From Cytophagales bacterium (lineage in GTDB: Bacteria; Bacteroidota; Bacteroidia; Cytophagales; Cyclobacteriaceae): a stretch of 6,364 nt of DNA. The notes below the pieces were generated by a model. That model saw only the letters and a program-made list of their open reading frames with translations, made no database searches and had not been told where the DNA came from. A program made the position numbers and the translations under genes. The stretch covers positions 1-6,364 of the forward strand of contig JAHEMU010000162.1 of NCBI GenBank assembly GCA_024643485.1, given 5' to 3'. Below are positions 1-5,514 of the stretch, piece by piece. The stretch's first letter is position 1; the number at the start of each line of letters is the position of its first letter.

Positions 1-310
1 CACGGGATTAGCGGCATCAATGGCGGCAGTATTATTAGCCTCTGGCGCACCTGGTAAAAGGGCGGGATTGCCTCATGCGCGAGTGATGATTCACCAACCG
101 ATGAGTTCTATGCAAGGCCAAGCATCTGACATGGAAATTTCTCTTCGTCAGACTTTAGAGGTTAAAAAGGATTTGTATCAAATTCTATCAAAACACAGTG
201 GTGTTGATTACGACAAAATTGAAAGAGATTCTGATCGCGATTATTGGTTAAGAGCCATGGAAGCGAAAGAATACGGACTAATTGATGAAGTTTTAGAACG
301 TAAAAAATAA
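1..310 (+). CDS. clpP: ATP-dependent Clp protease proteolytic subunit ClpP (C-terminal part)
   Basis: This is the 3' end of clpP; the reading frame is open from base 2 to the TAA at 308-310 (102 residues), and the start lies outside the window. ClpP is the cytoplasmic serine peptidase that forms two stacked heptameric rings and degrades proteins fed to it by ClpX or another AAA+ unfoldase. The whole catalytic triad is visible: Ser in GLAASM (codon 17-19), His in VMIHQP (92-94), and Asp as the last residue of ERDSDRD (239-241). The QGQASDMEI segment and the C-terminal EAKEYGLIDEVL also match the family. One oddity: the HQPLGG motif usual after the catalytic His reads HQPMSS here. clpX follows after 4 bases, so the two are almost certainly cotranscribed. 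The ATG at 20 is internal, not the start. Family assignment is very secure. Confidence 0.97.
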   Translation, partial: TGLAASMAAVLLASGAPGKRAGLPHARVMIHQPMSSMQGQASDMEISLRQTLEVKKDLYQILSKHSGVDYDKIERDSDRDYWLRAMEAKEYGLIDEVLERKK

Positions 311-314
311 TATT

Positions 315-1544
315 TTGGCTGAAGTAACGTGCTCATTTTGCGGGAGAAATAAGAAGGAGGTTGATTTAATGATTTCTGGTATACATGCACATATCTGCGA
401 TAAGTGTATAACTCAGGCATATCAAATCCATCAAGAAGATCAAAAAACAAAGCAAGAAGATAAAAATCTTCCGAAATTTAATTTGATCAAGCCGGTCGAC
501 ATGAAGAAATTCCTAGATGAATATGTTGTTGGCCAAGACGATGCAAAACGCGTTATTTCAGTCGCTGTTTACAATCATTATAAACGATTGATGCAGCCAA
601 GTGCAGATGATGATGTTACGATTGAAAAATCAAATATTATCATGGTAGGAGAAACTGGTACTGGTAAAACCTATTTAGCACGAACTTTAGCGAAAATATT
701 ACAAGTTCCATTCTGTATTGCTGACGCAACGGTACTTACTGAAGCAGGTTATGTTGGCGAAGATGTTGAAAGTATTCTCACTCGCTTGTTGCAAGCCGCA
801 GATTATAACGTTCAATCAGCGGAAAGAGGGATTGTATATATTGATGAAATAGACAAGATCGCTCGAAAATCAGACAACCCATCCATTACTCGAGATGTAA
901 GTGGTGAGGGAGTACAACAAGCTCTTCTAAAGTTATTAGAAGGTACCGTTGTAAATGTTCCTCCACAGGGAGGGCGAAAACACCCTGATCAAAAAATGAT
1001 TTCTGTAAATACAGAAAATATATTGTTTGTTTGTGGAGGTGCGTTCGATGGAATAACAAAAATAATTGGAAAACGGCTTAATACTCAACCTTTGGGATTC
1101 TCATCTTCTAAAAAGGGGAAGGTAGAAGCCGATGAAGATAATTTCCTTCGCTATATAAATGCTCAAGATTTAAAAGAATTCGGTTTAATTCCAGAGTTAA
1201 TTGGACGTCTTCCAGTGATTACTCAATTAAATCCTTTGGATGCTGAAACCCTTAAAAACATCCTTTTAAAGCCTAAAAACGCACTAGTTAAACAGTATAA
1301 AAAGTTGTTCGAAATGGAAGGCATTACTGTTGATTTTAAGCCAGGTGCCATTGATTTCATTGTAGATAAAGCCATTGAATTCAAACTAGGAGCTAGAGGA
1401 TTGCGCTCTATATGTGAAGCCATTGTAAATGATGCAATGTTTGAATTACCATCTATGCCTGAAAAAGAAAAATTGGTAATCACTAGGGCGTATGCGGAAG
1501 AGAAATTTAACCGATCGAAGTTTAGTAATTTAAAAGTTGCTTAG
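315..1544 (+). CDS. clpX: ATP-dependent Clp protease ATP-binding subunit ClpX, TTG start
   Basis: ClpX is the hexameric AAA+ unfoldase that recognises tagged or specific substrates, unfolds them and threads them into ClpP. At 409 residues it is close to the E. coli length (424). The N-terminal zinc-binding domain has C6/C9 and C28/C31. The AAA+ core shows Walker A GETGTGKT (112-119), pore-1 loop GYVG (145-148), Walker B VYIDEID (174-180), RKH loop (221-223), a ClpP-docking LGF tripeptide (260-262, matching IGF of E. coli), the arginine finger in IGRLP (R298) and sensor-2 GARGLR (359-364). Start choice: the frame is closed by TAG at 294-296, and TTG at 315 is the only ATG/GTG/TTG before the first zinc cysteine. 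The next ATG is codon 19, which would remove C6 and C9. It lies 4 bases after clpP. Its stop TAG shares bases with the stop of convergent lpxB. Confidence 0.97.
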   Translation: MAEVTCSFCGRNKKEVDLMISGIHAHICDKCITQAYQIHQEDQKTKQEDKNLPKFNLIKPVDMKKFLDEYVVGQDDAKRVISVAVYNHYKRLMQPSADDDVTIEKSNIIMVGETGTGKTYLARTLAKILQVPFCIADATVLTEAGYVGEDVESILTRLLQAADYNVQSAERGIVYIDEIDKIARKSDNPSITRDVSGEGVQQALLKLLEGTVVNVPPQGGRKHPDQKMISVNTENILFVCGGAFDGITKIIGKRLNTQPLGFSSSKKGKVEADEDNFLRYINAQDLKEFGLIPELIGRLPVITQLNPLDAETLKNILLKPKNALVKQYKKLFEMEGITVDFKPGAIDFIVDKAIEFKLGARGLRSICEAIVNDAMFELPSMPEKEKLVITRAYAEEKFNRSKFSNLKVA

Positions 1545-2671
1545 TTTTTAATATTTAAAAACTTCACAATACTTTGAGCGGCCATTTCTGACGCTTTTTC
1601 AGCACCTAACAATTGGTTCATTTCATTATATTCATTCAACACTTTTTCACGTCGGACTGAATTATACATCAAATCACTTAATTCGCTATTTAAATTTTCA
1701 AGAGAAGCTTGATCCTGAATTAATTCCTTTACCGTCTCTTTATTAGTTATCAGGTTTACAAGCGAGATATAGGGAACCTTAATTAGATTTTTAGCAATGT
1801 GATAAGACAGAAAGGAAGTCTTATAAACCACTACTTGAGGGATGTTTAATAAAGCAGTTTCCAGAGTGGCTGTACCTGAAGTTACCACCGCGACATCTGA
1901 ATGAAGGAGTAATTCATATGTTTGATTGTACACTACTTTTACATTCGGCAAACTATCAAATTCCTTATATAATTCTTTATTAAGATTATCGACAGCAGCC
2001 AACAGAAACCCATTCTTAGGATTCGACTTTATCAAATCCAAAAACAAAGGTTTAATCCCTTCAACTTCCTGATTTCTACTACCGGGCAGTAAAGCCACCA
2101 TTTTTTCCAATTTATATGAAGCAGGGAAAGTAAAAACCTCTTTTGGTAGATTTTGGATATTAGACTTAACATGAACCAAAGCATCCTTTACTGGATTACC
2201 TACATATTCTACCTTCCAATCCCACTCTCTGAAAAAACCCTTTTCGAAAGGAAGAATAACCATCATGTGGTCGATGTATTTTTTTAGCTTTTTTGTTCGA
2301 CCTGTATTCCAAGCCCAAACTTTAGGGGAAATATAAAAGATAACTGGGATATTCTCTTTTTTGGCAAATTTTGCGATTTTCAAATTAAACCCACCAAAAT
2401 CAACGAGCACAACGGCTGACGGTTTATCTGCAATAATTGATTCTTTGGCAAACTGTAAATACTTTTTGATTTTACTGTATTGTTTCACCACTTCCACGAA
2501 ACCCATTACAGAGAAATCGCGATAATGAGCGATAATATCGCAGCCGGCATTTTTCATTTCATCACCGCCAAAACCGGAGAATGAAAATGAAGATTTTTCG
2601 CTAAGTGATCGAATTAAATTACTTGAATGTAAATCGCCTGAACGCTCGCCTGCAATAAAGAATAACTTCAT
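1541..2671 (-). CDS. lpxB: lipid-A-disaccharide synthase LpxB
   Basis: LpxB is a peripheral inner-membrane glycosyltransferase (GT19, GT-B fold). It condenses UDP-2,3-diacylglucosamine with lipid X to form the lipid A disaccharide of lipopolysaccharide. The 376-residue length is normal. Signatures in order: AGERSGDLH (7-15), the GFGGDEMKNAGC segment (33-44), VMGFVEV (55-61), DFGGFN (91-96), ISPKVWAWNTGR (114-125), LPFEKGFF (140-147), VGNPVKDAL (157-165), LPGSRNQEVE (195-204) and SGTATLETALLNIPQVVVYK (265-284). D91 aligns with D98 of the E. coli DAPDFN motif and R199 with the conserved LPGSR arginine; the second motif aspartate is replaced by Gly. The ATG (2671-2669) overlaps the TGA of the upstream pterin gene as ATGA, which suggests translational coupling. 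The stop TAA lies inside the end of convergent clpX. It implies a Gram-negative outer membrane with lipid A. Confidence 0.96.
   Translation of the reverse strand: MKLFFIAGERSGDLHSSNLIRSLSEKSSFSFSGFGGDEMKNAGCDIIAHYRDFSVMGFVEVVKQYSKIKKYLQFAKESIIADKPSAVVLVDFGGFNLKIAKFAKKENIPVIFYISPKVWAWNTGRTKKLKKYIDHMMVILPFEKGFFREWDWKVEYVGNPVKDALVHVKSNIQNLPKEVFTFPASYKLEKMVALLPGSRNQEVEGIKPLFLDLIKSNPKNGFLLAAVDNLNKELYKEFDSLPNVKVVYNQTYELLLHSDVAVVTSGTATLETALLNIPQVVVYKTSFLSYHIAKNLIKVPYISLVNLITNKETVKELIQDQASLENLNSELSDLMYNSVRREKVLNEYNEMNQLLGAEKASEMAAQSIVKFLNIKN
1543..1563. repeat. AT-rich palindrome at the clpX/lpxB convergence
   Basis: The arms AGTTTTTAA (1543-1551) and TTAAAAACT (1555-1563) are perfectly complementary around a 3-base TAT loop. 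The palindrome begins inside the clpX stop codon and covers the last lpxB codons. It could act as a weak bidirectional 3' end signal where the two convergent genes meet. However, each arm has only one C/G base and there is no GC core, so it may be only a composition effect. The arms are seen directly; the terminator role is a guess. Confidence 0.3.
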
Positions 2672-3102
2672 AGTGACTCACCGTAATATTCGGCAAAATT
2701 TCCAGGAGTTTCCACCAATTTCAAATAATGCAACGATGCATTAGGTTGAATTTTAGTTATAAGAGGAGCTAGAATATTCCAGATTTCAATAATAAAAACT
2801 TCACAGGTTGGCATTTTATCCTTTAGAAAATCCACATCCATATTTAAATTTTTATGGTCTACCCTATCAATAATTTCACTTTTGATAAGTTTCCCAAGTT
2901 GTTTAAAGTCCATCACAAACCCGGTATCCGGGTTAGGAGTACCTGCTACTGTCACAAATAAGTCGAAGTTATGACCATGCCAATTTTCATTTGCGCAGGG
3001 GCCGAACACTCGTTCATTTTCCTCTTTACTCCATTTTGGGTTAAACAGTTTATGTGCAGCATTAAAATGCTCTTTTCGAGTGATATAAACTTTTGGAGAC
3101 AT
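2668..3102 (-). CDS. 6-pyruvoyl/6-carboxytetrahydropterin synthase family protein (QueD-like)
   Basis: This small enzyme (144 residues) belongs to the COG0720 T-fold family, which acts on 7,8-dihydroneopterin triphosphate. QueD members make 6-carboxytetrahydropterin for queuosine; PTPS members make 6-pyruvoyltetrahydropterin. Zinc ligands are H17 (FNAAHKLF), H42 and H44 (WHGHNF). The catalytic Cys is C36 in FGPCANENWHGH. D82-H83 (RVDHKNLN) and E131 (LVETP) complete the active site, and PTCE (98-101) matches the usual PTxE motif. C36 to H42 spacing is Cx5HGH, as in eukaryotic PTPS, rather than the Cx3HGH of E. coli QueD. I therefore give no gene symbol, because the product may be QueD or a PTPS-like enzyme. 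It is the first gene of a unit with lpxB (ATGA overlap), with its own promoter-like box 14 bases upstream. No other queuosine or folate gene is in the window. Confidence 0.92.
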   Translation of the reverse strand: MSPKVYITRKEHFNAAHKLFNPKWSKEENERVFGPCANENWHGHNFDLFVTVAGTPNPDTGFVMDFKQLGKLIKSEIIDRVDHKNLNMDVDFLKDKMPTCEVFIIEIWNILAPLITKIQPNASLHYLKLVETPGNFAEYYGESL

Positions 3103-3116
3103 GGTGTTTTTTTTTG

Positions 3117-3124
3117 CAAAGGTA
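3117..3124 (-). promoter_or_regulatory. candidate Bacteroidota -7 promoter box for the pterin gene/lpxB unit
   Basis: Read on the minus strand, positions 3124 to 3117 are TACCTTTG, an exact match to the TAnnTTTG -7 consensus recognised by the Bacteroidota primary sigma factor. It ends 14 bases before the ATG at 3102. The gap is C, nine A residues and CACC, so the transcript leader would be only about 10 bases with no Shine-Dalgarno sequence. A -33 TTG at the expected spacing (about 19-21 bases) is not visible; the nearest, at 3153-3151, is too far upstream. The match and position are seen; activity is inferred. Confidence 0.55.
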
Positions 3125-3146
3125 AAAAATGAATTGGAAAAAAATT

Positions 3147-3212
3147 ACTTCAATTTGGTATAAAAAAAAAGCTCACGAAACCGTGAGCTTTTTTTTTATA
3201 CCAAATTGAAGT
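3147..3212 (-). terminator. intrinsic terminator inside a perfect 31-bp inverted repeat
   Basis: Arms 3147-3177 and 3182-3212 are perfectly complementary over 31 bases around a 4-base loop (3178-3181). The core stem GCTCACG/CGTGAGC is flanked by nine A on one side and nine T on the other, so it reads as a rho-independent terminator in both directions. Outside the A9/T9 tracts the complementarity runs a further 15 bases (ACTTCAATTTGGTAT at 3147-3161), which ordinary terminators do not need. On the minus strand the repeat starts at the base right after the TAA of the surface lipoprotein gene (3215-3213) and ends 22 bases before the promoter box of the pterin gene. It most likely ends the susCD operon transcript and insulates the next unit. 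Confidence 0.92.
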
Positions 3213-3992
3213 TTAAACACCAGGGGCATTCATTCCAATCACTAAGCTAACATTTGTATAATAATCATCTTGGTCTGGTCCACCAAAAGTATAACTAAGT
3301 GTTAAGGTTTTATTACACTGATCATACGTACCGCTTCCTCTCATCCAATACTCCCAAGCACCATTCTCAGTTGTGCCGAAATGTTGATTAGGGATAACAA
3401 CAGTACCATCTGCGTTTAAGGTTATCTTAAGACTTCCTTCATTACCTACACCAGCATCATAGGTTTCACCCCATGATCCAATTACTTGAGCATCCATAAC
3501 ACCATCAAGGATTAAGCCAGAAGCTCCATCTGCGACGAGTGTTACACCAGTAGTGTAACTTCTAGAATCACTCACAGTTGCCGCAGTTCCTACATAAACT
3601 GCAGTGTTCAACGGGCAATAAGCTGCCAATTCCACACTAATTTCAGCAGGATCAGAAGCATTTCCATTTGCAGCCGTTTCCACAACAGAAACAGTAGCTG
3701 TTAAAGGAACCGCTGATTCAGCAAATACAATGGTAACAATGTTTGGAGCATCATTAGTAACGGTAGCTGTAGCACCAGTTACTGTCCAAGCATAGGTTGA
3801 CCCCCCTCTAGTTAATACAGAATATTTACTTTCTCCAAAACCATTTGCAATAGCTGCTGAAGGTCCAGACATATTTTGTACTCTAGGCACAAAACTTGAA
3901 TAGTTGTAATCAAACTCTTCTTCAGCAAAACATCCAGAAAGGAGTGCTGATACGAATAGAGCTATGATATATTTATATTTTAACATTTTCAT
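3213..3992 (-). CDS. surface lipoprotein with PKD-like domain, SusE-position protein
   Basis: The protein has 259 residues and is the third gene of a susC-susD cassette, the place where accessory substrate-binding lipoproteins (SusE/SusF type) are encoded. The N-terminus is a lipoprotein signal: two lysine-containing turns, a hydrophobic stretch (8-18) and lipobox LSGC with C21 as the lipidated residue. The next residues, FAEEE, are acidic and resemble the export signals that send Bacteroidota lipoproteins to the cell surface. Residues about 55-122 resemble a PKD/Ig-like beta-sandwich (YAWTVTGATATV, then NIVTIVF and TATVSVVE). The rest (124-259) is a Thr/Gly/Asp-rich beta-type domain I do not recognise. 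It holds the only other two cysteines, C126 and C226, which could form a disulfide. It probably helps bind the substrate outside the cell; the ligand is unknown. Met3 is an alternative start. It lies 23 bases after susD. Confidence 0.82.
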   Translation of the reverse strand: MKMLKYKYIIALFVSALLSGCFAEEEFDYNYSSFVPRVQNMSGPSAAIANGFGESKYSVLTRGGSTYAWTVTGATATVTNDAPNIVTIVFAESAVPLTATVSVVETAANGNASDPAEISVELAAYCPLNTAVYVGTAATVSDSRSYTTGVTLVADGASGLILDGVMDAQVIGSWGETYDAGVGNEGSLKITLNADGTVVIPNQHFGTTENGAWEYWMRGSGTYDQCNKTLTLSYTFGGPDQDDYYTNVSLVIGMNAPGV

Positions 3993-3994
3993 AT

Positions 3995-4015
3995 TTTAAA
4001 ATTTAAAATTTAAAA
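3995..4015. repeat. three tandem TTTAAAA heptamers between susD-like and lipoprotein genes
   Basis: Three exact, adjacent copies of TTTAAAA fill 21 of the 23 bases between the susD-like stop codon and the lipoprotein ATG. The tract holds no G or C, so there is no Shine-Dalgarno site. It would be an unstructured A/U-rich leader, which suits translation initiation in Bacteroidota. Gain or loss of a heptamer would change the gap by 7 bases without touching either reading frame. Repeat is seen; any effect on translation is inferred. Confidence 0.7.
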
Positions 4016-5503
4016 TTAACGCCATCCGCCATTTGAAGCATTGATTCCATCTGCATTATCAACACCACCAAAGGTATAGAAAGGTCTTGGTGCGTTCAAA
4101 ATTTCTAGAATTGCAGCAGGTAGAGGCAAGTGTAAAGGAGTTCCTTTTTGCAATAAATCGTTTTTACGCATTTCAAAAAATTGAATTCCTAAACCAGTAT
4201 TCATTAATTCGATTTGACGTTCACGATGAATACCAGCCATAACTGCATCCATATTAGATGCAACCGGAGCAAGGTTTCCTCTTGAAACACGTGTTCCTGC
4301 ATTAATAATCGTTGCAGCGGCAGCTACACCACCTGTATGAGCTTCAGCTTCTGCTAAAAGCATATCATTTTCTACCTTATAGATTTCAGGTAACGTGCCT
4401 GTCCAAGGACCGATGTAATAATCATAACGGTCATGGCTATAGTTAGAGAAGTGGTAGTAACCACGTTCTGTTCTGAACCAGTTAGAGCTGTGGTATCCAA
4501 AATCTGAATATAACCTAGCATCAACACCTGGTTTCGCTGGTGCAGTTGCTGGAGGATGAGGGAATGCTGCATCATCAGTCCAATGTTCAGGTTGATCTGC
4601 ATCCATCATATTAATTATTCTCATATCTGTTCTTCCCCAACCTGGGTAAACAGAGTAGATCATATGCTCATTGTACCAGTTATTATAACCGTCACCTTCA
4701 ATTGCAAAATCAAAGCTCACACCATTTTGAGCATAGGATTTTACTTTTGCCCAATTTACAGCAGCATTTTCAGTTGCATTTCTCGGAGCATAAGATAAAA
4801 TTCTAGCAGCAAAAGTGTTAATCACTTCAGAGAATTGAGCACTTGAAAGGTCTTCTCCACCTACCCATCCACCAGGAACTACAAAAGAACTTCCGTTAGC
4901 CATAGCGATAGCTTGGTCCAATGAAACAATTGCTTCTGCTACCATATCAGCATAAGGCACTAATACAGGGTTACCAATTTCTGCGTCTGTAGTGAACTCA
5001 TTTACGATATAAGCTTGATCAAAAATAAGACCTAAATAACCAATAGAAATTCCTTGAACAAATTTCGCCATAGAGTATACCAAAAAGTCGTCTTCACCAA
5101 AAGACATACCATCTTCAACTAATTTGAGGGCAGTATTTGCTGATCCTAACGCACTATATAATTGATAAAAAGTATAACGTGTAGTACCAGCGTAGCTATA
5201 GTTAGGCGCATTATCCCAAGCTTTTCTTGGTTCCCATGACATGTCTCGCATGGCTTGGTTACCCCAAGAACATGTTTGGTTATCTGACATGGTATTCATC
5301 ATTAAACCAACACCACTATATTCATGTGTAGCGTGGTACCAGGTACTAAATGCACCTCCTACTAGGTTTTTCACATCCGAAGGATTTCCTAGAGCCCTTT
5401 CAACGTCGGCATTATTTGGATTTACTGTATCTAATTCGGCACAGCTAAACAAAAATGTCAGTCCAACGAATAGATATAAAATTTTATTTTTAAATATTTT
5501 CAT
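4016..5503 (-). CDS. SusD/RagB family nutrient-binding outer membrane lipoprotein
   Basis: SusD proteins are surface lipoproteins that sit as a lid on a SusC TonB-dependent transporter, capture oligosaccharide or peptide ligands and close over the pore. This one has 495 residues, a normal length. The signal ends in LFSC with C21 as the lipidated residue. Residues about 24-60 (VNPNNADVERALGNPSDVKNL style) match the conserved start of the mature protein. Residues roughly 107-200 fit the TPR-like helices (YQLYSALGSANTALKLVEDG). The C-terminal hallmark is at 425-468 (HRERQIELMNTGLGIQFFEMRK, then LHLPLPAAILEI). The middle is rich in Trp/Tyr/His (for example 273-290 and 332-368), as expected of ligand-contact loops. 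The start follows the susC-like stop after 11 bases with an A-rich leader and no clear Shine-Dalgarno site. Its substrate cannot be read from sequence alone. Confidence 0.93.
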   Translation of the reverse strand: MKIFKNKILYLFVGLTFLFSCAELDTVNPNNADVERALGNPSDVKNLVGGAFSTWYHATHEYSGVGLMMNTMSDNQTCSWGNQAMRDMSWEPRKAWDNAPNYSYAGTTRYTFYQLYSALGSANTALKLVEDGMSFGEDDFLVYSMAKFVQGISIGYLGLIFDQAYIVNEFTTDAEIGNPVLVPYADMVAEAIVSLDQAIAMANGSSFVVPGGWVGGEDLSSAQFSEVINTFAARILSYAPRNATENAAVNWAKVKSYAQNGVSFDFAIEGDGYNNWYNEHMIYSVYPGWGRTDMRIINMMDADQPEHWTDDAAFPHPPATAPAKPGVDARLYSDFGYHSSNWFRTERGYYHFSNYSHDRYDYYIGPWTGTLPEIYKVENDMLLAEAEAHTGGVAAAATIINAGTRVSRGNLAPVASNMDAVMAGIHRERQIELMNTGLGIQFFEMRKNDLLQKGTPLHLPLPAAILEILNAPRPFYTFGGVDNADGINASNGGWR

Positions 5504-5514
5504 GGTCTTTTATT

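Noticed and set aside
20..22. ATG as the start of a short 96-residue ClpP-like protein
   Set aside because: The frame is open to the window edge and the catalytic Ser codon lies just before this ATG, so it is an internal Met of a truncated view, not a short gene.
241..450. Minus-strand open frame across the clpP/clpX junction
   Set aside because: It is antisense to two strongly conserved genes and its translation shows no domain or signal.
1223..1483. Minus-strand open frame inside clpX
   Set aside because: Opposite-strand shadow of conserved ClpX coding sequence; no start context or recognisable protein.
3147..3212. CRISPR repeat or tRNA-like structure
   Set aside because: There is a single inverted repeat with no spaced direct copies and no cloverleaf; the T9 tract and position after a stop codon fit a terminator.
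3275..4080. Shared YTFGG near the C-termini of both the SusD-like protein and the lipoprotein, as a possible duplicated 3' end
   Set aside because: The match is only five or six residues, the codons differ and the flanks do not align, so chance is enough.
4556..4798. Plus-strand open frame (and a minus +1 frame at 4372-4602) inside the susD-like gene
   Set aside because: Both overlap a complete SusD-like protein and encode low-complexity sequence without family features.
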